In this document: positions 8,898 to 18,908 of the stretch, one piece after another
Layout: every line of letters starts with the position of its first letter
How positions within the stretch are numbered: position 1 is the first letter of the stretch
Assembly (NCBI GenBank): GCA_964486335.1
Contig: CAZAMB010000016.1
Location: 1 to 64,000 of the forward strand
Length of the DNA stretch: 64,000 bases
Direction of reading: 5' to 3'
Source of the DNA: CAZAMB01 sp964486335
GTDB lineage: Bacteria > Planctomycetota > Phycisphaerae > UBA1845
Notes under the pieces: model-generated
What the model was told of the DNA's origin: nothing
Databases searched by the model: none
What the model saw: only the letters and a program-made list of their open reading frames with translations
Position numbers and translations under genes: made by a program

Positions 8898-9959
8898 TCA
8901 GCCTCCGACCGCGGCAAGAATCGTCTCTCTTCGCACCGGCTGAATCAATCCGTTTTCGGTGATTATTCCCGTTAGCAACTCCGCAGGCGTGACATCAAAC
9001 GCCGGGCAATAACAGGGGACGGCGAATGGCGCCGTGGCGACACCGAAACCCGTTCGGATTTCGTCCGGACTCCGCTCTTCGATCGGGATGAGCGAGCCAT
9101 CCGGAAGCGACAAGTCGAACGTGCTTGTGGGCGCGGCGACGTAAAACGGGATGTCATGGGCCTTGGCCAGCAATGCGACGCCATAGGTGCCGATCTTGTT
9201 TGCGGTGTCGCCGTTGGCCGCAATGCGATCCGCGCCCGTGATGACCAGATCGACCTTGCCTTGTTTCATCAGCGACGCCGCCATGTTGTCGCAAAGCAGC
9301 GTCGCGTCGATTCCGGCCTGCATCAACTCCCAGACGGTCAACCGCGAACCCTGAAGAAGCGGCCGGGTCTCGTCCGCGAATACGCGAAACCGTCTCCCAA
9401 GCTCGTGGGCAGTGTACATCGGGGCCAGCGCGGTTCCATAGTAGGCCGTGGCGAGGCTGCCGGCATTGCAATGCGTAAGAACGCCGCACGCTTCGCCGAT
9501 GAGCGACTCGCCGTGGCGCCCGATCGCCCGGCACATGGCTTCGTCTTCGTCGCGGATGGTCTTCGCCTCGGTCAGCAACGCCTGCTTCAGCCCATCCATC
9601 GTCGCGCTCACACTTGACTCGGCGACGCGTTTCAAACGGTTAAGGGCCCAAGTGAGATTGACGGCAGTCGGCCTGGACGATGCGAGATATCGGCAGGTTT
9701 CGCTGAGCGCGGTATGAAACGCCGAGTGGTCGCCGCCGGTGAATCCACGGGTTCCGAGCACGACGCCCATGGCGGCCGCAACGCCGATCGCCGGGGCCCC
9801 GCGCACTCGGAGGTTTCGAATGGCCTCCCAGAGCACTTTCACATCGCGGCAGTCGAGAAACACGAGTTCGTTGGGAAGGCGCGTTTGATCGATCAAGCGG
9901 ATGCAGCCGTCCAAGCCGCCCATCCACTCGATGGTCCGTGGAAGCGCCAGCGGGCTCAT
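8898..9959 (-). CDS. mtnA: S-methyl-5-thioribose-1-phosphate isomerase
   Basis: MtnA converts methylthioribose 1-phosphate to methylthioribulose 1-phosphate in the methionine salvage pathway. The 353-residue protein matches the family's normal length and has RVRGAPAIGVAAA, the catalytic Cys in LTHCNAGSLAT, the catalytic Asp in ITGADRIAANGD and the NKIGTYGVALLA stretch. The ATG at 9959 overlaps the purE stop (ATGA), so translation is coupled. The reading frame stays open further upstream through purE, but that is an antisense-like extension. No other methionine salvage gene is nearby. Confidence 0.95.
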   Translation of the reverse strand: MSPLALPRTIEWMGGLDGCIRLIDQTRLPNELVFLDCRDVKVLWEAIRNLRVRGAPAIGVAAAMGVVLGTRGFTGGDHSAFHTALSETCRYLASSRPTAVNLTWALNRLKRVAESSVSATMDGLKQALLTEAKTIRDEDEAMCRAIGRHGESLIGEACGVLTHCNAGSLATAYYGTALAPMYTAHELGRRFRVFADETRPLLQGSRLTVWELMQAGIDATLLCDNMAASLMKQGKVDLVITGADRIAANGDTANKIGTYGVALLAKAHDIPFYVAAPTSTFDLSLPDGSLIPIEERSPDEIRTGFGVATAPFAVPCYCPAFDVTPAELLTGIITENGLIQPVRRETILAAVGG

Positions 9960-10462
9960 TTCCCAATCTTCTCTTGAAGCGCGGCGTTCTTGGCTGCAAC
10001 CGCTTTCGCCTGATCGGCTTTGAACTTGCGATAGGCTTCGGCCAGTTTTGCGTCCTTTCGGGCGATGATTTGAACGGCCAGGAGCGCGGCGTTCTTCGCG
10101 CCGGCCTCGCCGACCGATACGGTGGCGATCGGCATTCCCGGGGGCATTTGGGCCGTCGAGAGCAGGGCGTCGAACCCAGCCAATGGTCCGTTCGCCAGAG
10201 GCACGCCGATCACCGGAAGGCACGTGTGTGCTCCGACGGCTCCGGCCAGCGCATTGCTCATGCCCGCCGCCGCGATGATCACGTCGATCCCGTTTTTCTC
10301 CGCATTGCGAGCGAATTCCGCCGCTCGATCGGGGCTTCGATGGGCGCTGACCGCCTCGACGTAGGCCTTTTCGCCAAACGCCGCAAGCTGCGCCGCGCAT
10401 TTTTCCATGACAGGCCAGTCGGAGTCACTGCCGAAAACGATTGCAATTCGAGGGCCGCTCAT
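9956..10462 (-). CDS. purE: N5-carboxyaminoimidazole ribonucleotide mutase
   Basis: PurE converts N5-CAIR to CAIR in purine synthesis. The 168-residue protein shows the class I motifs GSDSDWPVM, SAHRSPD and GMSNALAGAVGAHT. The start at 10462 is set by GGAGG nearby upstream and by homology; the frame could extend to 10555. purK, its usual partner, is absent; mtnA follows with a 4-base overlap. The last ~30 residues are Lys/Ala-rich and helical. Confidence 0.95.
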   Translation of the reverse strand: MSGPRIAIVFGSDSDWPVMEKCAAQLAAFGEKAYVEAVSAHRSPDRAAEFARNAEKNGIDVIIAAAGMSNALAGAVGAHTCLPVIGVPLANGPLAGFDALLSTAQMPPGMPIATVSVGEAGAKNAALLAVQIIARKDAKLAEAYRKFKADQAKAVAAKNAALQEKIGK

Positions 10463-10676
10463 CGATTCCTCCATTAAAAACAGAAACCAGTCCGCGGCAG
10501 CATGATAATTGATCTCCGAGAACGTTGCGACATCACGCGACATGAAGGGCGACAACTTCGTGACAAAGGCGTTGAAAGTCGGCCTATCTGAGACAAGATT
10601 CGGAGGTTACAATGCCTCGCCGTGTCGATCGATTTCAGCGTCGGAACGATGAGTTAGGGAAGAATGGGAGGATCTC

Positions 10677-11354
10677 ATGCTGCGCGGGCGCGTTAAGCCA
10701 CGACTTTTTCCTGCTTGGGCGTTTTTGACCACGATTGCTGGCTGCGGATTCGTCCCACCATTGCCCGATTCGTTTGACGTCGCGACGTCGGCCAGCGTAA
10801 GAACATCAACGGACGCCGGAACCGGATCACCCTCGTTCATCAACAGCGTTTGGTCTCTCAACAGAAAGCCCGAACCCACGACCGCAGATGCTGAAATCGA
10901 CGCCTCAGCCACGCCTCGCGGACCTTACGGCGGGCTACTCAACGGGCAGGGTCTGGAGCGCCCGCCGGTGGGTGAGCGCATCTTCCTCGTTCGTTTCGGA
11001 TCAGCGGGCGAAATGGTGGAAGTGTCCGAAAACCGCTACTTTCTTTCAAAGATCTACGGATCGACGGTTCCGGTCGGTGGAGAATGGACGGGAACCGTGT
11101 TGCCGGGTGTATCTTTTAATAGTGAGACCTACGGACTGGAGGCGGACGGTCGATTCGGCGTTGCGACAGTCGTGAATGTTCGATTCAGCGGTTTTTTTCT
11201 GGGTCGGGCAATTCTTTACTCCTGGGGTACGATCGTAGTAGACCGCATCGACGGGCAGTTTGGCTATCTTCTCGATTTCACTGAGGGCATCGTGAGTTTC
11301 CTGCAGACCGTCGCCGATCAGTATCCCGTTGAGGGACAACGGATTTCACCCTGA
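10677..11354 (+). CDS. Putative lipoprotein
   Basis: This 225-residue protein starts with ATG behind GGGAGG. The signal peptide ends in a good lipobox (TIAGC, Cys near residue 23), predicting an outer- or inner-membrane lipoprotein. A Ser/Thr-rich linker follows, then a soluble domain with many aromatic and Gly residues that looks beta-rich (YFLSKIYG, GEWTGTVLPG). I do not recognise the family. It is divergent from purE-mtnA and stands alone. Confidence 0.6.
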   Translation: MLRGRVKPRLFPAWAFLTTIAGCGFVPPLPDSFDVATSASVRTSTDAGTGSPSFINSVWSLNRKPEPTTADAEIDASATPRGPYGGLLNGQGLERPPVGERIFLVRFGSAGEMVEVSENRYFLSKIYGSTVPVGGEWTGTVLPGVSFNSETYGLEADGRFGVATVVNVRFSGFFLGRAILYSWGTIVVDRIDGQFGYLLDFTEGIVSFLQTVADQYPVEGQRISP

Positions 11355-11743
11355 CCATCGACAACATCGAGCCCCTTCCACGTCTAACGGCGACAAGCGA
11401 CGGCGTACCGTCATGCCAATCTCGCTGGGCACGATCAATCAACGGGCGGTAAGCAGCCTGGATAACCGCTTCGAAAAGACGTCGCGTGAACCGCAAGAGC
11501 AGTTCGGAATATCAACTTGACGCGGCATTGGCCCAATGCAGACTTTTTGAGATCGAGGAGGCTCCAAGGGCGGACATGAGAGGAGCCGGCGGCGCGTTGT
11601 CTATTGCCGGTCGCGGATTCGGTCAAACGAGCCGGGCACGAAGTAGGCTGCTTGCATCAATCTCGGCACGTGCAACGTCGAGCGTTCTTCCTGACGCAAA
11701 TCAGCCAATGCCGGATTCAAACCTAACATCTCCTTGTGCTCAA
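11355..11743. other. Intergenic region, nothing recognised
   Basis: It lies between two convergent genes. Short frames on both strands look random, and I see no clear hairpin with a T-run. Confidence 0.4.
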
Positions 11744-13057
11744 CTAAAAAGTCGCTTGCACTCTCAGGCCGAGAATAAACGCATCGCGACCTTCCGCCCG
11801 ACCGCCCGGATCGAGGATCATCTGTATGTCCGGGGAAACATTGAGCCAAGGAGTCACTTGAATGTTGTAATAGAGCTCCAGCGCTGTTTCGCGGCGGGGC
11901 TTTTCACCGAGGCGCTCGACGAAACGGCTCACCACTCCCTGGGCGACGCCGAACCCAAGCACATCCTGATCGCGCCCTGGAAGCAGCCCTTTGTATTGGA
12001 ATCCCGAGCTCCAAAAGTGCTCTACTTCGTTGACTTCTGCATGTGCAAACCCGTAGGTTAGAAACACGCCGAGCCCCTGTTCGTCATCTTCATCACCCTC
12101 TCGAAACACCATCTGGTCCATGCTGGTGTAGAAGCCGACATCGTCTCGCTTGAGGGGAATCCGCGGAGCAGCATCGTCCGTTTCAGCGACGAATTCCGGT
12201 TTCGGTTGGGGATCGTACCAAAGCCCGAAACGATAATTTCCGGAAAGCGCGCCGTGCAACGTTGATATCTGCGGCGCGAATCCGAATTCAAAAAGTCCTA
12301 CAAAATAATCTTCATCGTGGAATGCTGTGTTCAGCCCGGTCTCGCGATAATCAGCCTGTGCATCGGCACCGCCGGCCGCCACATAGAACCATTCAACCGG
12401 TGAAAAAATGGCTTGAACGCCAATGTGACCAAATGCATCACCGGGAACGGGCGCCTGCGGCGGTACCACCAGAGCGTAGTTGAGAAACTGCGTTGTTTCG
12501 TCGTTGGCATAAGCATTGGTCAAGAATTCGTTGGTCAGATTGATCTTGCCCACCTGAACGCGCAGCTTATCTTCGAATAGCGTCTGCTCATACCAGCATT
12601 CGATGATGTCGATTGCCCTGTCTCCGCCGGCGTCGCCGTTGACGCCAAAAAAGTCGCCGACGAACCCTCTTCCGCTGATTCCATCGTCCCAGCTTCCCTG
12701 GCCGTACACATAGAAAGTCGCGTCCGGAATGTCGGCTAGTGCTTCAAGATCGCATGTGATTTCCAGATCGTAGCTTCCGCTGATGACATGAGCGTTTCTC
12801 GTCTTTCGTCCGCCATGCACGTTTTGCTGAAAGATTGTAGTCAACGAGAGACTCACCGTGACACCGTGCTCCTCGAGCCAAGGTCGTACGCCGTTCCACG
12901 TTCCAGTCAAGCGATCGGTGGCACTCAGCACAATCTCGTTCCCCTCACCGGCATCCTCGACCGCCGTTTGGCCATTTTCATCGGCCTGAACATTCGGATT
13001 GGGAATTTCCGCCGAGAGTAAGAAACTAATCAGAGCAAAGACAGTGAGTGACATCAT
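11744..13057 (-). CDS. OprB-family carbohydrate-selective porin
   Basis: This 437-residue outer-membrane beta-barrel protein has a signal peptide at the N-terminus, then the OprB opening TDRLTGTWNGVRPWLEEHG, and alternating strand patterns throughout (FYVYGQGSW, VQVGKINLTNEF, YRFGLWYDPQ, ALELYYNIQVTPW). It ends with Phe, as outer-membrane proteins usually do. OprB porins pass sugars and other small solutes. No sugar transport genes are adjacent, so the substrate is unknown. Acidic stretches (EGDEDDEQG) lie in predicted loops. Confidence 0.88.
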   Translation of the reverse strand: MMSLTVFALISFLLSAEIPNPNVQADENGQTAVEDAGEGNEIVLSATDRLTGTWNGVRPWLEEHGVTVSLSLTTIFQQNVHGGRKTRNAHVISGSYDLEITCDLEALADIPDATFYVYGQGSWDDGISGRGFVGDFFGVNGDAGGDRAIDIIECWYEQTLFEDKLRVQVGKINLTNEFLTNAYANDETTQFLNYALVVPPQAPVPGDAFGHIGVQAIFSPVEWFYVAAGGADAQADYRETGLNTAFHDEDYFVGLFEFGFAPQISTLHGALSGNYRFGLWYDPQPKPEFVAETDDAAPRIPLKRDDVGFYTSMDQMVFREGDEDDEQGLGVFLTYGFAHAEVNEVEHFWSSGFQYKGLLPGRDQDVLGFGVAQGVVSRFVERLGEKPRRETALELYYNIQVTPWLNVSPDIQMILDPGGRAEGRDAFILGLRVQATF

Positions 13058-13535
13058 GTTTTACACTCGGCGAGTTTTCAAGAAGGGCGTGGTAGAGATC
13101 GCGCCACCATCGATTCGATGCCTTTGCATTATCGGATCGGCCGATCGGCGAGTTTCAACCTGACCGATTCAGCCCGGACAAAGACTGCTGTCCGCCCACT
13201 GCAAGAGAATCTGTTTTCGGGCATCTCTATTCAGTTCGTACGCCCGCGTTTATCGCACCTTCGCTTGCTCGGTTGGAATGACGCAGGTGTCCGCCATTTA
13301 CCGCAACTCGCTAAGAAAACCACGCGTTTCAGGCTGTCGATACGATCGATGGGTCGGGCGGCGTTTATTGCCGCCACCCTCGCCGAACCGGATTGATTCC
13401 ACGAGTCGAACTGGCGGTTCCCGGAAAGCCAACGGTTGAACTCCGACGGACGACTGCGTACACGTTGTCGCTTCGCGTTTGTGCGGTCAAATGCAGAGGA
13501 TCCTTCAGACCCCCAACCTGAGGTACATGTAGTCG
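13058..13535. other. Divergent intergenic region, nothing recognised
   Basis: Promoters for the porin (minus) and the histidine kinase (plus) must lie here, but I cannot identify them. Small frames on either strand lack ribosome binding sites and recognisable content. Confidence 0.4.
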
Positions 13536-15440
13536 ATGTCCGTTCGAGCAAAAACCTCTTGGTTGGTCGGAGGCGTGTTTTCCGCGTTCATTGGCGTCTC
13601 GCATGGCGTTCAGCAGTATATTGTTCTACCGAGTTTTGCGGCGCTGGAGCAGGATGACGCCGCCGCGAATCAGAAGCGATGCGTCGAGGCCATCGGCCGA
13701 GAGATCGAACTGCTCTCGTATCACCTGAGCGACTGGTCGTCGTGGAACGACACGTACGAATTCATGGTCGATTTGAATGAAGAGTACAAGCTGGCCAACC
13801 TCGTTCCCACCATGTACACGAACAACCATATCAACCTTGTTTGTTTCGTTGACAACGAGGCACGGGTGGTTTGGAGCGGCGCGTATGATCTTGCTACTGC
13901 GGAACCCATGACCATTGCGGCATTTGCCGGTACCACAGTCCATCCTCATCATCCACTGCTCAAGCAGTCGGATCTGACCAGTGCGGTGGAGGGTGTCATG
14001 ATCACCGAACACGGTCCGCTCCTGGTCGCATCCCGCCGCATCCTCAACAATGAGAATGAGGGTCCGCCGCGCGGGACACTGATCATGGGCAAGCTCCTCG
14101 ACGCGGAGCAGGTTGCCGGCATTGCTGAGCGCACTCACGTCGATATGGAAGTGCTCGCGATTCCGGGAGCAATTCTCCCACAGGATGCTTCCGATGCGAT
14201 CGCCATGTTGGTCGGCGGCGCGCCGCTTGTCGTCGAGGAAATCGATCAAAATAAAACCCTGCAACTTCGATCGACCATTGAAGGAGTTGACGGTCAGCCG
14301 GCCTTGTTGTTGACCACGCGAATCCCTCGCGATATCACGGCGCGAGGCAAAGCCGCCATTCGGATCGCCGCCATTTCCGACGCCTCTGCCGGCATCGCCA
14401 TTCTGGTGCTGATGTGGATCGCATTGAACAAGATCGTCGTGCGCCCGCTGACGAGGTTAACGCGTCATGCGATCACCGTGGCCGAAACGGACGACTTTTC
14501 GAGCCCCATCGCGATGCAGCGAGCGGACGAAATCGGGATCCTTGCCGGCGAATTCGACCGAATGATGCTCTCGCTCGCTGAATCGCGGAAGAGGCAGGCA
14601 GAAATCTCTCACAACGCGGGCATGGCCGAAATCGCAACCGGCATTATTCATAACGTCGGAAACGTACTCAACAGCGTCAACGTTTCCGCCCGGCGCGCCG
14701 TCGAATGCATTGACTCCTCCGGCGTCTCGGATTTGAACGAGGTCGTTGGATTGATACGAAAACATTCGGGCAATCTCGGCACCTACATGTCATCTGACGA
14801 AAAAGGGAGAATGATCCCTGAATTCCTCGCACAGCTGGGCGAAGACCTCGCCGGCGAAAAGAAGGAAGCCCTGAAAGAGCTGCAGTCCCTGGCCAAGAAC
14901 GTCGATCACATTGCGGAAATCGTCAATACGCAGCAAGCCTATACCAGCGTTTCCGGCGCGGTATCCAGAGTCTCGCTCGCTGAGTTGATCGAAGACGCAA
15001 TCAAGATCAACCTCGCGGCCATGGATCGGCACGCGGTTCAGATCATTCGCGAGTTTGAGGAAGTTCCGAAAATCATGACGGAGCGGCACAAGGCCCTTCA
15101 GATTCTGGTCAATCTCCTAAGCAATGCAAAGTATGCGCTGGATGATATACCGGCGTCCGATCGGCGCATCACGATTCGCCTTCTATCGCCGAAGGACGAC
15201 GCGGCATTCGTACGGATCGAGATCGTCGACAATGGCGTGGGCATTTCCAGAGATTGTTTCGCCAAACTCTTTAGCTATGGATATACGACTCGAGCAAACG
15301 GGCATGGATTCGGGCTGCACAACAGCGCGAATGCCGCCAAGTCGATCGGGGGCCGGCTGACGGCTCACAGCGCGGGTTCCGGCCAGGGAGCGAAATTCGT
15401 CATCGAGCTCCCCGCCAGGACTTCAAAGGCAGTGACTTGA
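13536..15440 (+). CDS. Membrane sensor histidine kinase with CHASE4-like sensor and HAMP
   Basis: This 634-residue kinase has an N-terminal membrane helix (~8-28), a periplasmic domain with the CHASE4 signature DWSSWNDTY near residue 67, a second membrane helix (~275-297), HAMP (~298-350) and an H-box GIIHNVGNVLNS with phosphoacceptor His372. The ATP-binding domain has NLLSNAKYAL (N box), VDNGVGI (G1) and GHGFGLHNSA (G2). It belongs to the HNVGNVLNS-type kinases. The response-regulator/GGDEF/EAL gene begins two bases after its stop, so the pair almost certainly forms one two-component circuit, with the kinase phosphorylating that regulator. The ligand is unknown. Confidence 0.92.
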   Translation: MSVRAKTSWLVGGVFSAFIGVSHGVQQYIVLPSFAALEQDDAAANQKRCVEAIGREIELLSYHLSDWSSWNDTYEFMVDLNEEYKLANLVPTMYTNNHINLVCFVDNEARVVWSGAYDLATAEPMTIAAFAGTTVHPHHPLLKQSDLTSAVEGVMITEHGPLLVASRRILNNENEGPPRGTLIMGKLLDAEQVAGIAERTHVDMEVLAIPGAILPQDASDAIAMLVGGAPLVVEEIDQNKTLQLRSTIEGVDGQPALLLTTRIPRDITARGKAAIRIAAISDASAGIAILVLMWIALNKIVVRPLTRLTRHAITVAETDDFSSPIAMQRADEIGILAGEFDRMMLSLAESRKRQAEISHNAGMAEIATGIIHNVGNVLNSVNVSARRAVECIDSSGVSDLNEVVGLIRKHSGNLGTYMSSDEKGRMIPEFLAQLGEDLAGEKKEALKELQSLAKNVDHIAEIVNTQQAYTSVSGAVSRVSLAELIEDAIKINLAAMDRHAVQIIREFEEVPKIMTERHKALQILVNLLSNAKYALDDIPASDRRITIRLLSPKDDAAFVRIEIVDNGVGISRDCFAKLFSYGYTTRANGHGFGLHNSANAAKSIGGRLTAHSAGSGQGAKFVIELPARTSKAVT

Positions 15441-15442
15441 CC

Positions 15443-17806
15443 ATGACGACCGCACCCCGAAATCGCCGCATCCTCCTCGTCGATGACAACACATCGATTC
15501 ACGAGGACTATCGGAAGATACTCGGCAAGACGAACAAATCCGGTGGTCGTATGCTTTTGCGAGCCGAACTTCTCGGCGGCGACGCGAAGGCAAAGCTGAC
15601 GCCCGAATTCGAGATCACTTCGGCTTTTCAAGGGAAGGAAGCGCTGGATCTTGTATCGACCGCCAGTGCCGAGGGGCGACCCTTTTCCGTCGCCTTTGTG
15701 GATATGCGGATGCCGCCCGGATGGGACGGCGTCGAAACCATCGAGCACCTTTGGAAGGCCGATTCGAGTCTTCAGATTGTCATCTGCACGGCCTACTCTG
15801 ACTATTCCTGGGATGAGATCGTTCAACGATTTGAGCATACGGACCAGCTACTGCTGTTAAAGAAACCGTTTGACGTGTCCGAAGTCTGGCAGCTTGCGTG
15901 CTCGCTGACTGAAAAATGGCATCTCTCGCAGATGGCGCGAAAAAAGGTCGATGAGCTGGAGGTTTTGGTCAAACATCGAACGGCTGAGCTGAGTCTAGCC
16001 AACGAATCATTGACCGCGCAGATCAATGAACGCGTTCAGGCCGAGGAAACCGCCGTTCACTTTGGTCGGATTCTCGACGATTCCCTCAACGAAATCTACG
16101 TTTTCGATGCCGAGACCATGAGATTCCTCCTGGTCAACCGTGGTGCGCAGCGAAACACCGGCTATTCCATGAAGGAGCTTCGCGAGTTAACGCCGCTGGA
16201 TCTCAAGCCGGGACACACCGCCGAATCATTCGCCGAATTGACGCGACCCTTGCGCGACGGGACGGTGGAGGGAATCCGGTTTGAAACCAATCATCGTCGC
16301 AAGGACGGATCCCTATATCCGGTGGAAGTACACCTTCAGCTGGTCTCGCGAGGCGCCGATCAGGTGTATGTTGCAATCATTCTGGATATCACCGAGCGGC
16401 ACGCAACCGAAGAGCGATTGCGCCGTGCCGCGCTCTACGATCCGCTCACCAACCTCCCCAATCGCATCCTTCTCAAGGATCGGCTCGAGCATTGCCTCCT
16501 GCGTTCCTCAAGAAACTCAAGAAACGGATTCGCCGTGCTGTTTCTCGACCTGGACAATTTCAAGCTGATCAATGACAGTCTCGGGCATGACGCCGGTGAC
16601 CGCCTCCTGCTCGCTGTGGCCGACCGGCTTCAGGCGTGTCTTCGTTCCCTCGACACCGTTGCCAGGATCAAGGAAGACATGGCCGCTCGTATCGGCGGAG
16701 ACGAGTTCGTCATTATCCTCGACGACGTTCAGAACTCGCGACAGGCCGCTCAGGTAGCCGAACGATTACAACGGGAAATCGCCAGCACCTACGATCTGGA
16801 TTCGCATGAAGTGGCTGTTAGCGCGAGCATCGGAATCGCCTATTGCGACGGTCGGTATAACAGTGTAGAAGATTTGCTTCGCGACGCGGATACCGCCATG
16901 TACCGCGCAAAGGGGGCAGGAAAATCCCAGTACGCGATATTCGATCAGCAAATGCACGCAAGTGCAACAGCTCGCCTGATGATAGAGAACGATCTCCGAC
17001 GAGCCCTGGAACGCCATGAGCTATACCTCATGTACCAGCCCGTCGTGGCCCTGGCAACAGGACGAATCGCAGGATTCGAGGCTCTCATCCGTTGGAAGAA
17101 AAAAGACGGTACCGTCATTTTGCCATCGCAATTCCTCGCCGTCGCGGAGGAGTCGGGCCTCATTGTGCCCATCGGACGATGGGTGTTCAAAGACGCCTGT
17201 CGTACGCTCAAGAAGATCATCACGGAATCTCCCATCCACAGCGCATTGATGATGAACGTCAATTTCTCGCAGCGAGAAATTGCCGAACCGGGGCTGATTG
17301 ACTTTATCGCGCAGTCCTTGTTGGAAAGCGGATTGGCCGGGTCAAACCTCAACATCGAAATCACCGAAAGCACGGTGATGAGAGAAGGTGAATCGATCAC
17401 GGCATCGCTTGGCCGAATCAGAGACCTTGGAGTTGGCATCCACCTCGACGATTTCGGCACCGGGTATTCTTCGCTAAGCTGTCTGCACCGATTCCCTTTG
17501 AATGTCATCAAGATCGATCAGACGTTTACAAAGACGCTTGCCGGCAACCGCAACTACCTGCCGATCGTCGAAGCCGTCGTAACACTCGCCCATAAGCTCG
17601 GAATGAAAGTGACGATTGAGGGAATCGAAACGCAGGCACAGCTTGATCGACTTCAGGCTGTAGGCGGCGATTATGGACAGGGCTATTATTTCTCTCAACC
17701 CTTGGCGGCTGACTTGGCACTCGCCAGTATGAAGGAAGACCGATTGGTCGAGGTCTGCAAATCACAAAATGTTCTTCCCAATTCTGATTTGCTTCGATCA
17801 AAGTGA
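15443..17806 (+). CDS. Response regulator with PAS, GGDEF and EAL domains
   Basis: This 787-residue cytoplasmic c-di-GMP protein starts with a receiver domain (~10-140; acidic DD, phosphoacceptor Asp87 in VDMRMPPG, Lys in KKPFD), then a coiled linker, a PAS domain (~205-325), GGDEF (~330-490; intact GGDEF at 418-422) and EAL (~510-765; EAL at 546-548 and DDFGTGYSS intact). Both catalytic motifs look active, so it could make and break c-di-GMP, switched by the kinase just upstream. ATG at 15443 is preferred over TTG at 15437. Two PilZ proteins at 22.8-24 kb are possible readers of the signal. Confidence 0.94.
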   Translation: MTTAPRNRRILLVDDNTSIHEDYRKILGKTNKSGGRMLLRAELLGGDAKAKLTPEFEITSAFQGKEALDLVSTASAEGRPFSVAFVDMRMPPGWDGVETIEHLWKADSSLQIVICTAYSDYSWDEIVQRFEHTDQLLLLKKPFDVSEVWQLACSLTEKWHLSQMARKKVDELEVLVKHRTAELSLANESLTAQINERVQAEETAVHFGRILDDSLNEIYVFDAETMRFLLVNRGAQRNTGYSMKELRELTPLDLKPGHTAESFAELTRPLRDGTVEGIRFETNHRRKDGSLYPVEVHLQLVSRGADQVYVAIILDITERHATEERLRRAALYDPLTNLPNRILLKDRLEHCLLRSSRNSRNGFAVLFLDLDNFKLINDSLGHDAGDRLLLAVADRLQACLRSLDTVARIKEDMAARIGGDEFVIILDDVQNSRQAAQVAERLQREIASTYDLDSHEVAVSASIGIAYCDGRYNSVEDLLRDADTAMYRAKGAGKSQYAIFDQQMHASATARLMIENDLRRALERHELYLMYQPVVALATGRIAGFEALIRWKKKDGTVILPSQFLAVAEESGLIVPIGRWVFKDACRTLKKIITESPIHSALMMNVNFSQREIAEPGLIDFIAQSLLESGLAGSNLNIEITESTVMREGESITASLGRIRDLGVGIHLDDFGTGYSSLSCLHRFPLNVIKIDQTFTKTLAGNRNYLPIVEAVVTLAHKLGMKVTIEGIETQAQLDRLQAVGGDYGQGYYFSQPLAADLALASMKEDRLVEVCKSQNVLPNSDLLRSK

Positions 17807-18212
17807 GTCAATCGGCCTCGTCAAGCAGTGGAGTTCCTTCTACTGCCAGGGAATAGAAGCTATCTCGAGAACAACGTTGCCCAGTTTGTGTTATTTCCCA
17901 TCGACTTGTTAAACTCCCGGTCATAGTTGGCATCATGCTCCTGTCCACACCACAGCCGTGTCACCTCATTAGATTAACCTGAATAGATTAATCTCCTCAG
18001 GCGACTAGTTTTCTGATCGTCCGTTTTGATAGATTGCCGCAAATCGGAATGGACGACCTGTCGCTCGCCGGGTCTGAGCGCGGTCGCGGGATTGGAAGCC
18101 GGAGAGGAAGAAGTCCCGCTCGGTTTCACATTCCGAACCTCATCTCCCCTTGGCGTCGCGGTTTGCTACTGATTGTCAACGCGGCGTCGCACATTTTGGG
18201 TGGGATGCGTCC
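17807..18212. other. Intergenic region with a small AT-rich inverted repeat
   Basis: No gene is recognisable. Around 17970-17993 AGATTAA and TTAATCT form a 7-base inverted repeat about ten bases apart, in a locally AT-rich patch. It could be an operator or part of a promoter for the downstream gene; nothing proves this. Confidence 0.3.
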
Positions 18213-18908
18213 ATGCGGAACGCACGACAATTCAATCGCCACGATCGACTCAGCGCGGGCCATGCGCTGCTGTTGCTGCTTTCGCTGGTTGGCAGCGCGC
18301 TGCTGATCGGCCTCTCCGCTCGCACGGGGCGGTATCCGTATGTGGCTTGCGTCGGCTTGGTTCCGTTGTTTGTGGCGATTCGCATTTGCCGACCGCTCGG
18401 TGCATTCCTTTCCGGCGCACTGTGGGGCCTGAGTCTTTGGACAGTTTCGTTCGCCGGCCTCGGCCCAGCGATCACACTCTCTACCACGCCCTTTTTCGTA
18501 ATGATCGTTTCACCGGCACTCTACGCATGGCTCGGAGCGCTGATGACCCGTTGGATCGGATTCAGTCCATTGATCCTGGGGGTCGGCTGGATTCCATTTG
18601 AACTAGCGTTTGCAAGGGTTGGTTTTGCGCACGGTTTGATTTTTGCCGCCGCCACGGCTAATGACACGGTAATCAATCTAGCCCACATCTTGGGATCCGC
18701 AGTCGTGACCTTCGCAGCAGCTCTATGCAACCTGACCCTTGTAAGCGTAATCGAACGTGCCGTCCATTTCGGCACTCAATTGCGTCCAATTGTTCGAGCC
18801 CGTTTGCGAGTGGTATGTGGCGCATGGTTTGCACTCCTCAAAGCAAATACATCCGCAATGGGCCCGCTCCACGCCCGCGCGCCTCCACGTTGTTTGGCGA
18901 TGCATTAG
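18213..18908 (+). CDS. Membrane protein resembling the helical part of apolipoprotein N-acyltransferase, truncated
   Basis: Lnt adds the third acyl chain to lipoproteins; it has 6-8 membrane helices and a periplasmic nitrilase-like catalytic domain, totalling about 500 residues. This 231-residue protein has about six hydrophobic segments with Lnt-like spacing (CVGLVPLFVAI, FLSGALWGLSLW, LGVGWIPFELA, INLAHILGSAVVTF) but no nitrilase domain, so it lacks the catalytic Glu-Lys-Cys. The last 30 residues look like unrelated read-through. It may be a decayed Lnt copy or a shortened relative. ATG at 18213 is used; 18150 is possible. Confidence 0.5.
   Translation: MRNARQFNRHDRLSAGHALLLLLSLVGSALLIGLSARTGRYPYVACVGLVPLFVAIRICRPLGAFLSGALWGLSLWTVSFAGLGPAITLSTTPFFVMIVSPALYAWLGALMTRWIGFSPLILGVGWIPFELAFARVGFAHGLIFAAATANDTVINLAHILGSAVVTFAAALCNLTLVSVIERAVHFGTQLRPIVRARLRVVCGAWFALLKANTSAMGPLHARAPPRCLAMH

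Noticed and set aside
9960..10400. N-terminal extension of mtnA through purE
   Set aside because: The extension is Arg/Gly-rich and overlaps purE in another frame; homologues start at MSPLALPRTIEW and the ATGA overlap explains translation.
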